This document shows, one piece after another, positions 1-7,396 of a DNA stretch of 13,376 nucleotides. This DNA is from Puniceicoccales bacterium (GTDB taxonomy: Bacteria > Verrucomicrobiota > Verrucomicrobiia > Opitutales > Oceanipulchritudinaceae): assembly GCA_030595525.1 (NCBI GenBank), contig JAUVDD010000018.1, positions 1 to 13,376 of the forward strand, given 5' to 3'. The position numbers were made by a program, and so were the translations under genes. Each line of letters opens with the position of its first letter. Within the stretch, counting starts at the first letter, position 1. Below the pieces are notes generated by a model. That model ran no database searches, was not told the DNA's origin, and saw only the letters and a list, made by a program, of their open reading frames with translations.

Positions 1-900
1 AGTGTGGATCCGACCAAGACCTATCACGGTGATGCGGTTCGTGGTGAGAAGACTTTCAATGTATTTTGTGCATCTTGCCATGGGGAGGCAGGCCTGGGTT
101 ATGCAGCGGGTGGTTCTGGTCCGGGGATTGGGTTACAAGGATTTCTCGACGTTGCATCCGATGATTTCATCATGCAGACCGCAAAACGCGGTCGTATTGG
201 CACTGCAATGAAACCGATGGTTGGTGCGGAAGGCATTGCGAATCTGGCTGAATCTGATATCAGTGATGTGATCGCATATTTAAGGGAAGGAAATGCATCC
301 CTCTACGAACTTTATTCTACAGACCTGTCACAACCCGGTGATCCGAAAAAGGGAGAGCTCCAGTTTCAGGTCAATTGTGTTTCCTGTCATCAGCAAGGCG
401 GTAGTGGGAAAATGGGCTTTGCCCCGAGCATCCGAAACCGCGACTTCCTGGCGATTGCCTCTGACAATTTCATTCGCTCCACAGTACAAAACGGGCGGAT
501 CGGCACAGCGATGGTTGCACGTCCGGATTTATCCCCTGCAGTGGTGAGCGATATCATTGCTTACTTGCGTGATCTGCAGATTGAGAATCCGGTCACAGTA
601 GATCTGGATCCTTCAAAAGTGGTGCAGGGAGATGTGCTCGAGGGCGGTAATAAATTCCAGCTTTATTGTGCCAGCTGTCATGGTGAAAATGGTCAGGGCT
701 ATGTAGCAGGCGGCCCCGGTCCGGGAATTGGCCTGCCAGGATTCCTGAACGCTGCATCCGATGATTACATTTTGCAAACGGTCAAACTCGGTCGCATGGG
801 CACATCGATGAAATCCTTTATCGGACCGGCGGGAATTGTGAATTTGAAAGAACAGGATGTGAACGACATCATCGTGTTCCTCAGAAGCTTGAACGATTAA
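1..900 (+). CDS. Tandem mono-heme cytochrome c, three heme domains visible (5' end missing)
   Basis: Probable periplasmic electron carrier. Numbering the GTG at base 4 as residue 1, three CxxCH heme sites are visible: C22/C25/H26, C125/C128/H129 and C222/C225/H226. Each lies in a repeat of about 100 residues, and each repeat has a downstream GT(A/S)M motif (M69, M170, M269) that could give the axial methionine. The opening residues match the start of the third repeat (compare VDPTKTYHGD with DLDPSKVVQGD), so base 4 is an internal codon, and the signal peptide and perhaps more domains lie upstream. The 25-base gap to the NapA-like gene suggests co-transcription and a role as its electron donor, in the place NapB or NapC would normally take; that role is inference. 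Domains 1 and 3 resemble each other more than domain 2. The heme protein call is secure, the partner assignment is not. Confidence 0.93.
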   Translation, partial: SVDPTKTYHGDAVRGEKTFNVFCASCHGEAGLGYAAGGSGPGIGLQGFLDVASDDFIMQTAKRGRIGTAMKPMVGAEGIANLAESDISDVIAYLREGNASLYELYSTDLSQPGDPKKGELQFQVNCVSCHQQGGSGKMGFAPSIRNRDFLAIASDNFIRSTVQNGRIGTAMVARPDLSPAVVSDIIAYLRDLQIENPVTVDLDPSKVVQGDVLEGGNKFQLYCASCHGENGQGYVAGGPGPGIGLPGFLNAASDDYILQTVKLGRMGTSMKSFIGPAGIVNLKEQDVNDIIVFLRSLND

Positions 901-911
901 TTTTAAAAACC

Positions 912-915
912 AGGA
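912..915 (+). promoter_or_regulatory. Ribosome binding site of the NapA-like gene
   Basis: AGGA sits ten bases before the ATG at 926 in an A-rich spacer. It supports that ATG, which also gives an immediate twin-arginine leader. Confidence 0.5.
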
Positions 916-925
916 AATAAAAAAC

Positions 926-3541
926 ATGAAACGAAGAACATTTATAAAAGGTGCAGCTACTGCCTCAACTGCAGCAACCGTAATGAAAACCGGCTGGGCG
1001 GTAACTGGTGCGGATGAATACGAACTGGAAAAGAAGGAGTGCCCGACTGACATCCTGTCAGCCTGTCCATACTGCGGAGTTGGCTGTGGCACAATAATCA
1101 AGACAAAGAACGGCAAGATTACCAATATCATGCCGGACAAGGATCATCCGACCAACATGGGCTTGCAGTGCATCAAGGGCCTGACCTCTGCCGAAGCGAT
1201 TTATGTGAATCGATTGACCAAGCCCCTTATTCGAAAAGACATGTCCGATCCGATTAATGGGTATGTTTCAAAGACCAAAGGATCCTATGATCCCGATCTC
1301 TTTCGTGAAGCAAGTTGGGATGAGGTCGAGGAACTGATCGCCGATCAAATCGTCGATATCATCAAGGATAGCGGTGGTAATTCCGTCGGCCTGTATGGTT
1401 CTGGTCAATTGAGTCTGGAAGGTCAGTATTTGGAAAATCTCTTCATGAAAGGGATTATCGGATCCAACACAATCGAGGCGAATGCCCGTATGTGCATGAC
1501 GTCAGCCGTTACAGGATATTTCAAGTCTCTTGGTTCTGATACCCCACCGACTTGCTATGATGATATTGAGTTGGCGGACATGATTTGTTTCTGGGGGCAT
1601 AATGCACGTGGAGCCCACCCGATTCTCTATTGGCGGGTGGCGGACCATAAGGCGAAAAAGGATATTCCTACGCTTTGTGTCGATCCGCGCAGAACCGGCA
1701 CGGTGCAAGGGCTTGAAGATGTGAATCCGTATAATTCCTTTCACTTTCCGACAATTAACGGAGATATCTCGATTCATAATGCCATCGCCTATGCTATTCT
1801 TGAGCGCCACCCCGAGGCGGTGGATATGGAACTGCTGAAAAACCACACCTCCGGATGGGAGAAATACATTGAGGAAGTGAAAGCGGGCTACAGGCCGGAG
1901 GACGTTGAGGATCGTACTCTCATCCCAGCAGAAGAGATTTACAAAATCGCCGGAATCTGGGCGGAGAACAGTATCAAGGGACGCAAGCGTGGCCAAGGTG
2001 GTGTGCTTTCATTCTGGGGTATCGGTTACAATCAGCATCTGCACGGGCAACATAATACAATCAGCTTGATTAACTTGATGGCGTTGACCGGAAACATCGG
2101 CCGTGCAGGCTGCGGACCTCACTCCCAGACCGGACAACCCAATGCGATGGGTGAGCGACTGACGGGTGGTTTGACTGGACGTCTGCCTTTTAATATCGGC
2201 ATTGAAAACCAGGAACACCGAAACTACATGTCCGACCAGTGGGGGATTCCCCGCGAGCGCTTGGACGCAGTGGCCAGTGCGGGAAATCCCGGTATGGCGG
2301 TGGGCATGATGGAACGTGCATTGAAGGGAGAAGTGAATGCCATGTTCCTTATCTACGCCACGCATATTGATTTGCCTGACGTATATAATCTAACCCGCCC
2401 GGCATTGACGCGTTGTTTTACCGTAGTACAGGAAATCTACAAGGACGCGCCAAACAACCTTTATGCGGATATTATTCTTCCGGCGGCAACATGGGGTGAA
2501 TGGGTTGGCGGCACTTATGTGCAATCGGAACGGCGTCTATACGTTTGTGATGGAACTGCGAATCCGATTAAGGGAACTCGGCCGGATATGGACATGGTAA
2601 TCGACAAGATGAAGTTGATTGGTGAGCGCCTTGGCCTGGATCCGAAAAAATTTGCTCCATGGGAGCGTAAGGAAAACGGGTTTTATGATCCTGAAGAAAT
2701 TTTCCGCGCCTTCCTACAAGCCTCAAAAGGTACCGACGCCGACCTCACCGGCATGTTGGAAGTTGAGAAGGAGACAGGTAAATCGCCCTATCAGCAAATC
2801 CGCGATTTGCGAGGGGTCCAATGGCCGGCACCCACAGCGGCAATTGCCAAGGCGGGAGGCACTAAGCGCCGTTACATGGGACAAGAGTCATACTGGCCAG
2901 ATAAACCGTATGGGGAATTTCGTCATACTGACGGAAAACTGCACATGCACATGTGTCATCAGGACTACACCAACTACCGCGAGATCACTGATGAACTGGC
3001 GAAGATCGGCACTGTGCCCGGGTACTACGCGATTGATCATTACGATGTATTAATACGTGCCCGTGATGCGGGACTTACTCCGGAATTACCCGATGCGGAG
3101 TTCCTTGGTAAACCAATTGGCGAAACGCCCGCGGATAAATTCCCATTCTGGTGGGCCACCGGAGTGGTCTACGAACACTTCCATACAGCGAAGACAATTC
3201 GCGCTGGGACAACGAAAAAGCTGGTACCCGAGATGTATGTCGAGATGCACCCGGATGATGCCAAGGAGCTTGGTGTTAAGGACGGACAATGGGTACGAAT
3301 CGTAACCCGTCGGGGTGAAATTGAGGCGCGCGCATCAATCGGTTTAGACTCGACCGTTAAGCCGGCGAGAAACCTTGTGCCGAAGGGATTTTTGTTCAGT
3401 CCATGGAATCTATCCGTCGCTGACTCAGCTGATCCAAAGAAAAACAAATGGCTGGCTAATGGCACAACACACAGGGCTTTCGATCCCGTCTCCGGACAAG
3501 CGGATTTCAAGAAGAATGCCTGCCGTGTTGAGCTGATATGA
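926..3541 (+). CDS. napA: Periplasmic nitrate reductase-like molybdopterin oxidoreductase (NapA type)
   Basis: Predicted periplasmic Mo-bis-MGD enzyme, most likely reducing nitrate to nitrite. The N-terminus MKRRTFIKG is a twin-arginine (Tat) leader followed by a short Ala/Thr-rich stretch. The 4Fe-4S site is C47-x2-C50-x3-C54-x27-C82, followed by the conserved Lys84 thought to relay electrons to the cofactor in this family. C190 in ARMCMTSAV is the expected Mo-ligating cysteine; formate dehydrogenases carry a different C/U-H motif here. Other Nap-like stretches are CYDDIE at 210-215, HPIL at 231-234, TGQPNAMG near 405, YEHFHT near 750 and the C-terminal DPVS...DFKK. At 871 residues it is longer than typical NapA (about 830), mainly because of extra sequence near residues 680-738. 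An assimilatory NasA/NarB is less likely given the Tat leader and the NapG/H neighbours. The NapD chaperone, NapB and NapC are not seen nearby. Family certain; substrate probable. Confidence 0.85.
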   Translation: MKRRTFIKGAATASTAATVMKTGWAVTGADEYELEKKECPTDILSACPYCGVGCGTIIKTKNGKITNIMPDKDHPTNMGLQCIKGLTSAEAIYVNRLTKPLIRKDMSDPINGYVSKTKGSYDPDLFREASWDEVEELIADQIVDIIKDSGGNSVGLYGSGQLSLEGQYLENLFMKGIIGSNTIEANARMCMTSAVTGYFKSLGSDTPPTCYDDIELADMICFWGHNARGAHPILYWRVADHKAKKDIPTLCVDPRRTGTVQGLEDVNPYNSFHFPTINGDISIHNAIAYAILERHPEAVDMELLKNHTSGWEKYIEEVKAGYRPEDVEDRTLIPAEEIYKIAGIWAENSIKGRKRGQGGVLSFWGIGYNQHLHGQHNTISLINLMALTGNIGRAGCGPHSQTGQPNAMGERLTGGLTGRLPFNIGIENQEHRNYMSDQWGIPRERLDAVASAGNPGMAVGMMERALKGEVNAMFLIYATHIDLPDVYNLTRPALTRCFTVVQEIYKDAPNNLYADIILPAATWGEWVGGTYVQSERRLYVCDGTANPIKGTRPDMDMVIDKMKLIGERLGLDPKKFAPWERKENGFYDPEEIFRAFLQASKGTDADLTGMLEVEKETGKSPYQQIRDLRGVQWPAPTAAIAKAGGTKRRYMGQESYWPDKPYGEFRHTDGKLHMHMCHQDYTNYREITDELAKIGTVPGYYAIDHYDVLIRARDAGLTPELPDAEFLGKPIGETPADKFPFWWATGVVYEHFHTAKTIRAGTTKKLVPEMYVEMHPDDAKELGVKDGQWVRIVTRRGEIEARASIGLDSTVKPARNLVPKGFLFSPWNLSVADSADPKKNKWLANGTTHRAFDPVSGQADFKKNACRVELI

Positions 3542-3554
3542 TCAAGATAGACTG

Positions 3555-4205
3555 GTGTTGAAAAAGGTAAAGCTCACGCGCAAGGGTTTCCTCGGAGCAT
3601 TGGTTGCTGGGGTGGCATTGCCATTTATTATTCCGCTGATTGAAATGTTGCCGAAGCATTCCAATTTGAGGCGCTTCCTGCGTCCGCCGGGAGCATTGCC
3701 TGAGAAGGCTTTTGTTGATGCCTGCATCGGTTGCGGACAGTGTGCCAACGTTTGTCCAAACAAGTGCATCTCTCTATACGGATTGGAGAGCGGGTTGGAA
3801 AACCTTGCTACGCCAAAGATTTCCGCCCGTGCACAAGCCTGCATTCTGTGCATGGCCTGTACACAGGTCTGTCCCACCAATGCCTTGCAGAAACTGGAGC
3901 CAACGGAAGCTGGCAAGCGTGCGGTGACGATGGGGACAGCAGTCCTGATCGAAGATGTTTGTTATTCTTATGCGGGGCGGACCTGTGGGGTCTGTTACAG
4001 GGCCTGTCCACTACAGGGAACAGCGATGACCATCGGTCTGTTTGAGCAGCCTACCGTGCATCCGGAGCATTGTGTCGGTTGTGGTCTTTGTGAACAGGCA
4101 TGTGTGCATATGCCCCAGGCAATTCGTGTGATACCACGTGGATCGATACAAAATCAGTCCGTGCACGCATTTATCGGGAGCGTCCGATCTGGAGGTGTTG
4201 CATGA
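3555..4205 (+). CDS. napG: NapG-type exported ferredoxin with four 4Fe-4S clusters (copy 1)
   Basis: Probable periplasmic, membrane-anchored electron transfer protein. The N-terminus has TRKGFLGAL (residues 8-16) followed by a hydrophobic helix to about residue 31, a Tat-like leader or anchor with Arg-Lys instead of the twin Arg. RPPGALPE at 43-50 is the segment shared by the three ferredoxins here. Four cysteine sets follow: C57/60/63/67, C96/99/102/106, C136/144/147/151 and C173/176/179/183; the third has the long first spacing usual in NapG/MauM proteins. The start is GTG at 3555, with TTG at 3558 as an alternative; no good ribosome site is visible, and the gene begins 13 bases after the NapA-like stop, so reinitiation is likely. 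NapG normally works with NapH to pass electrons from quinol towards NapA. The ferredoxin call is secure; which NapH-like protein it pairs with is unknown. Confidence 0.88.
   Translation: MLKKVKLTRKGFLGALVAGVALPFIIPLIEMLPKHSNLRRFLRPPGALPEKAFVDACIGCGQCANVCPNKCISLYGLESGLENLATPKISARAQACILCMACTQVCPTNALQKLEPTEAGKRAVTMGTAVLIEDVCYSYAGRTCGVCYRACPLQGTAMTIGLFEQPTVHPEHCVGCGLCEQACVHMPQAIRVIPRGSIQNQSVHAFIGSVRSGGVA
4191..4196 (+). promoter_or_regulatory. Ribosome binding site fixing the start of the second NapG-type gene
   Basis: GGAGGT lies five bases before the ATG at 4202. It decides for that start over a longer in-frame reading that would extend back to 4100 inside the previous gene and bury the Tat leader. 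Confidence 0.7.
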
Positions 4206-4822
4206 AATCACTCGACCGTAGGGAGTTTATCAAGAACTTGAGCCGGATAGGTGCAACTGGAGTGTCCTGCACGTTCGGTCTGGGTATCCTGGCGTATGCT
4301 CAACAACCACGTAGCCGCCCGATTTCCGAGCAGATGCATCCCGGTGTCTTGCGACCACCAGGTGCGATTGGAGAGACAGCTTTTCAGGAGCAATGTATAC
4401 GTTGTACGCGATGCGTGGATGCCTGCACCTCAGGAGCCATCAAGATCGCCAGCCCAGATGAACCGCATATTGCGCGGGGCACGCCTTTTATGGATCCCTT
4501 TGAGACGGGTTGTGTGCTCTGTCTCGAATGTACATTGACCTGTCCGACAGATGCGTTGAAACCGTTGCAGGAGAAGAAAGAAGTCCAGATCGGGCTAGCG
4601 AAGGTCGATACCGAGCGTTGCGTCTCACACAATGGCAGTGGCGTTTGTGGGGCCTGTCATACTGTCTGCCCGTTCCGGAATTTTGCCATAACACAAGGTC
4701 CAAGAAATCAACCAACGGTGCATGAGGATGCTTGTGTGGGATGTGGGCTTTGTGAAGAGGCTTGTATCGTCGATGGAGTAAAAGCCATTCGGGTATTTTC
4801 CAACCGGGAGGGAGTCGTATGA
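4202..4822 (+). CDS. napG: NapG-type Tat-exported ferredoxin with four 4Fe-4S clusters (copy 2)
   Basis: 206-residue iron-sulfur protein predicted to be exported folded by the Tat system: the leader carries DRREFIKNL at residues 5-13, a textbook motif, followed by a moderately hydrophobic stretch to about residue 33. LRPPGAIGE at 50-58 is the NapG-like segment. The cysteine sets are C65/68/71/75, C104/107/110/114, C140/149/152/156 and C178/181/184/188, enough for four 4Fe-4S clusters with the same spacing pattern as the preceding gene. The two proteins are therefore paralogues that keep all ligands, not one active and one decayed copy. The ATG overlaps the previous stop (ATGA). It likely relays electrons between a NapH-like membrane partner and the periplasmic reductase or the cytochrome. 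The NapG-like class is secure; the exact partner is inference. Confidence 0.9.
   Translation: MKSLDRREFIKNLSRIGATGVSCTFGLGILAYAQQPRSRPISEQMHPGVLRPPGAIGETAFQEQCIRCTRCVDACTSGAIKIASPDEPHIARGTPFMDPFETGCVLCLECTLTCPTDALKPLQEKKEVQIGLAKVDTERCVSHNGSGVCGACHTVCPFRNFAITQGPRNQPTVHEDACVGCGLCEEACIVDGVKAIRVFSNREGVV
4807..4811 (+). promoter_or_regulatory. Ribosome binding site of the first NapH-type gene
   Basis: GGAGG in a purine run, seven bases before the ATG at 4819. It selects this start over a longer in-frame reading beginning at 4762 inside the upstream ferredoxin gene. Confidence 0.7.
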
Positions 4823-5832
4823 GCGGAAAGCTTCAGTGGCTACGCCTCTTGATACGTTTTGGGGTGTTCGCAGCATTGTTTTTGATTCCTTTGATGGCCC
4901 ACTACCGAATTGCGGTGGAGCAACACCAGATCGAGAGAATGCGAAGTAGTGGACCCGTGAATACAGCAGAATCGATCTTACTATTCGTTGATTCAATAAT
5001 TGCCACCGGACCGGATGTGGATACGAAGGATGTTTCAGACAGGGAATTGCGTGCGAATGCCAGTGTGCAAATCAATCAAGTCCGGGGGAATGTCTGGTCG
5101 TTCTCAATCTTTGGAGTCTCGTGGACGGATTTGTTGGCTGGGGTGGAAAGCATGTTCACCAGCAGAACGATTCTTTGGGCTGCTCTTTGGGGAATGCTTT
5201 TACCGATCGGCCTGACCTTGGTGTTTGGTCGAGTGTTTTGTTCCTGGATTTGTCCAGCAGGATTAATCTTCGAAATAGGGGACTCCCTTCGGAAACGCCT
5301 ACCATGGTCAATTAACATAAATAAGAAACCAACTGTATGGCATGGTCATAAATATATCTTGCTCTTCGTCGGGTTAGCCCTGTCTGCCGTATTGGGAATG
5401 CCGCTACTGGGGATGTTATATCCACCCGCTTTATTGGGACGGGAAACCCATGCCATGCTCGATGGACTATTTGGTGCGGCAGGAGTGATATCTCTTACGG
5501 GCGTTTCAGTATTTCTCTTTGTACTGTTGTTGGTGGAATTAGTTGTAGCTCCGAGGATTTGGTGTCGTTCGATTTGTCCTGGTGGTGCACTGTATGCTCT
5601 GCTGGGCGCACGGCGTGTCTTTCGGGTGAAAAACGATTTCGCTACCTGTACACATTGCACCGCTTGCATCAAGGCCTGCCCCATAGGGCTTAATCCGATG
5701 AGCGAATCAATTGGATTGGAGTGTGATAATTGTCTCGCCTGTTTACCCAGTTGCGAATCAGGCAGCTTGAATCTTCAAGCTGGGCTGAAGGCTGCTTCCG
5801 GGCAAAACCCTCAAAGCGGGGGCAGCGCATGA
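4819..5832 (+). CDS. napH: NapH-type membrane polyferredoxin (copy 1)
   Basis: 337-residue inner-membrane iron-sulfur protein, probably a quinol-oxidising partner of NapG-type ferredoxins. Hydrophobic segments lie near residues 9-28, 118-138, 178-202 and 224-245. Two CxxxCP motifs follow membrane segments: FCSWICP (C141, C145) and WCRSICP (C249, C253), the hallmark of NapH and the C-terminal half of NosR. The C-terminal cytoplasmic part carries two 4Fe-4S sets, C277/280/283/287 followed by Pro, and C302/305/308/312 followed by Glu. Between the first and second membrane segments there is a loop of about 90 residues, longer than I expect in short NapH proteins. The ATG overlaps the previous stop (ATGA). 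The function is deduced from family membership and from the adjacent NapG and NapA genes. Confidence 0.88.
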   Translation: MSGKLQWLRLLIRFGVFAALFLIPLMAHYRIAVEQHQIERMRSSGPVNTAESILLFVDSIIATGPDVDTKDVSDRELRANASVQINQVRGNVWSFSIFGVSWTDLLAGVESMFTSRTILWAALWGMLLPIGLTLVFGRVFCSWICPAGLIFEIGDSLRKRLPWSININKKPTVWHGHKYILLFVGLALSAVLGMPLLGMLYPPALLGRETHAMLDGLFGAAGVISLTGVSVFLFVLLLVELVVAPRIWCRSICPGGALYALLGARRVFRVKNDFATCTHCTACIKACPIGLNPMSESIGLECDNCLACLPSCESGSLNLQAGLKAASGQNPQSGGSA

Positions 5833-6767
5833 AAGTAAGTTCAGGCAAAGCTTTACTGGCACTATCGATCATCAGCCGACTGGGTGTGTTGCTGTTACTC
5901 TTCTTTTTTGCGTTCATGACCGACTATTTGAACTACAAGAAAGCTTATGATCATCCACGGTTGGTGGAACTCAGTGACGGAAAAGCTGTGAGGATCTTTT
6001 ACGAAACCACAGACACTTTTTTTTCCTGGTTCGGAGATCCGCTGGAAGTGGCTCAGACGAATGGCGGTATGACTTGGTCGATCCGAGTAATGGGCGTGCC
6101 ATTCACCGATCCGATTGCTGGTTTGTCAGTATTGCTTAAGAGTGGGGGTTGGTCGTTTGGGTTTGGCCTTGGTTTAATTATTCCGATAGGAATCTCGCTT
6201 CTTTTCGGACGGGTTTTCTGTTCCTATGTTTGTCCTGCTTCATTGTTGTTCTTCACGATCTCACGCATACGACGGTTGTTGGATCGCTGGTTATTGTTTC
6301 CTGAATTGCGAGTAAACCGCAGCTTTGCCTGGGGGGTCTTGATTGGAGGACTTGCGTTGGCATTCCTTACCGGGCACGGCGTTTGGTCATTGATTTTGCC
6401 GTATTTCGCGGTCGGCCAAACGATTTTTCATGGTGTAGCGATGGGAGTTCTATCGGTTGCAGTAGGCAGCTTGGCTTTGTTTTCGCTGCTCGATTTTGTT
6501 CTTGGACGCCAGTTTACGTGCCGCAATGTGTGCCCCACTGGGCGACTCCTCGGGTTTATTGGACAAAAGTCAGTTGTTACCATTCGTCGGGATTCCGAGT
6601 TGTGCCTGACTGCTTGCACAAGTTGCTCGGCGGTTTGTCCGTTTAGCGTCGATCCCAAATTGGATGAAACACGAGACTGCTCATTATGTGGAGAGTGCGT
6701 TGCCGTCTGCCCGACTAAAGCTTTGTCAGTTGGGACACGCCGTTTTGGAGGGAAAGCATCATTATGA
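5829..6767 (+). CDS. napH: NapH-type membrane polyferredoxin (copy 2)
   Basis: 312-residue paralogue of the preceding protein with the same plan: an N-terminal membrane helix (about 9-30), a long loop to about residue 105, membrane helices near 108-126, 168-195 and 203-225, and two CxxxCP motifs, FCSYVCP (C131, C135) and TCRNVCP (C231, C235). The C-terminal ferredoxin region has C259/263/266/270 and C284/287/290/294. The first set is spaced Cx3Cx2Cx3CP rather than the usual Cx2Cx2Cx3CP. The start is the ATG at 5829, in an ATGA overlap with the upstream gene; a longer in-frame reading from 5730 would precede the natural membrane helix and lie wholly inside the upstream gene. The long extracytoplasmic loop of both copies shares the pattern WS(F/I)...GV.(W/F)TD, suggesting a shared docking surface. 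Probable quinol-to-ferredoxin electron transfer. Confidence 0.86.
   Translation: MKVSSGKALLALSIISRLGVLLLLFFFAFMTDYLNYKKAYDHPRLVELSDGKAVRIFYETTDTFFSWFGDPLEVAQTNGGMTWSIRVMGVPFTDPIAGLSVLLKSGGWSFGFGLGLIIPIGISLLFGRVFCSYVCPASLLFFTISRIRRLLDRWLLFPELRVNRSFAWGVLIGGLALAFLTGHGVWSLILPYFAVGQTIFHGVAMGVLSVAVGSLALFSLLDFVLGRQFTCRNVCPTGRLLGFIGQKSVVTIRRDSELCLTACTSCSAVCPFSVDPKLDETRDCSLCGECVAVCPTKALSVGTRRFGGKASL
6747..6752 (+). promoter_or_regulatory. Ribosome binding site of the His-rich anchored protein
   Basis: GGAGGG lies eleven bases before the ATG at 6764 and 26 before the in-frame ATG at 6779, so the upstream start is preferred although the signal peptide would be adequate from either. Confidence 0.5.
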
Positions 6768-7396
6768 ATTTTGGTTTTATGAATTCACGGAAATTAATTG
6801 TCCTGTTTTTGGTGACTATCCTTCTGCCAGGAGGTTTGTTGGCACATCACTTTAAGGGCTTACCACATTACAACTACTTTGAAAACTACCCTCAGGTACC
6901 GGAGGAGGAGTTTCTCGGGCAAAGCGAAGGGTATGAATTTTCTTTGGTGGTGTACGATTTTCAGGGAATCAATCGAGATGATTTGGACGAACCAAACACA
7001 GTCCGCTTGTTTCTAGTGATCTTCGAATTGCTTTCTGGATATGTTTACACCGGACCGTTGACGTTGGAGATTCTTGATGGAACGACTCCCGTTTATACCG
7101 AGCGGATAGAGTCAGGTGCTTCAGAGAATTTATATTCAGTTCATGAGTCATTACCCGATGACGGCGACTACGCCCTGCGGATCACTCTGCATAATAATGC
7201 AGATGCCCAATGTGTAATTCCATTCACTTTGTCGTCCCAGAAAAAGCCGATCGGATTGTGGATCACTGCGACCTTCGTTTTGTTGATTCTCGTTGCAGCA
7301 GTTGGTGCACGAAAAGCACGAGTGAAACAGGATCGTAAAGATGCATTTGAGCAGGCGCGTAAACTACAGATCTCTGAGAAGGTTACGAAGGCATGA
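6764..7396 (+). CDS. Membrane-anchored periplasmic protein with His-His mature N-terminus, function unknown
   Basis: I do not recognise a named family. The 210-residue product has a signal peptide (residues 1-27, hydrophobic core 11-26, ending GLLA), a soluble part of about 130 residues (28-160) rich in alternating hydrophobic residues typical of a beta-sandwich, one membrane helix (about 163-182) and a basic cytoplasmic tail (183-210). Cleavage after Ala27 would leave HHFKGLPHYNY as the new N-terminus, with His28, His29 and His35. H127 and H143 are further possible ligands. The architecture resembles FixH/YtkA-like accessory domains that accompany NosR/NapH-type or copper-handling proteins, but that similarity is only in plan. 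It overlaps both neighbours by ATGA and lies directly before the largest NapH-like gene, so it may be a subunit or assembly factor for that protein. Confidence 0.8.
   Translation: MNFGFMNSRKLIVLFLVTILLPGGLLAHHFKGLPHYNYFENYPQVPEEEFLGQSEGYEFSLVVYDFQGINRDDLDEPNTVRLFLVIFELLSGYVYTGPLTLEILDGTTPVYTERIESGASENLYSVHESLPDDGDYALRITLHNNADAQCVIPFTLSSQKKPIGLWITATFVLLILVAAVGARKARVKQDRKDAFEQARKLQISEKVTKA
7376..7382 (+). promoter_or_regulatory. Ribosome binding site of the large NapH-like gene
   Basis: GAGAAGG, ten bases before the ATG at 7393, within the end of the previous coding region. Confidence 0.45.

Noticed and set aside
613..1140. Minus-strand reading frame across the cytochrome/NapA-like junction
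   Set aside because: It overlaps two well-supported genes on the other strand, has no recognisable domain and no start signal.
926..3541. Formate dehydrogenase as the identity of the molybdoenzyme
   Set aside because: The Mo-ligand region reads ARMCMTSAV followed by a CYDDIE stretch, as in nitrate reductases; the C/U-H-x-P/S motif and the catalytic His of formate dehydrogenases are absent.
3538..3561. Tiny reading frame from an ATG overlapping the NapA-like stop
   Set aside because: It ends after seven codons in another frame; at most it helps ribosomes reinitiate at the following GTG.
4202..4822. One of the NapG copies as a decayed duplicate
   Set aside because: All three NapG-type genes keep all sixteen cluster cysteines and intact frames, so none looks like a pseudogene.
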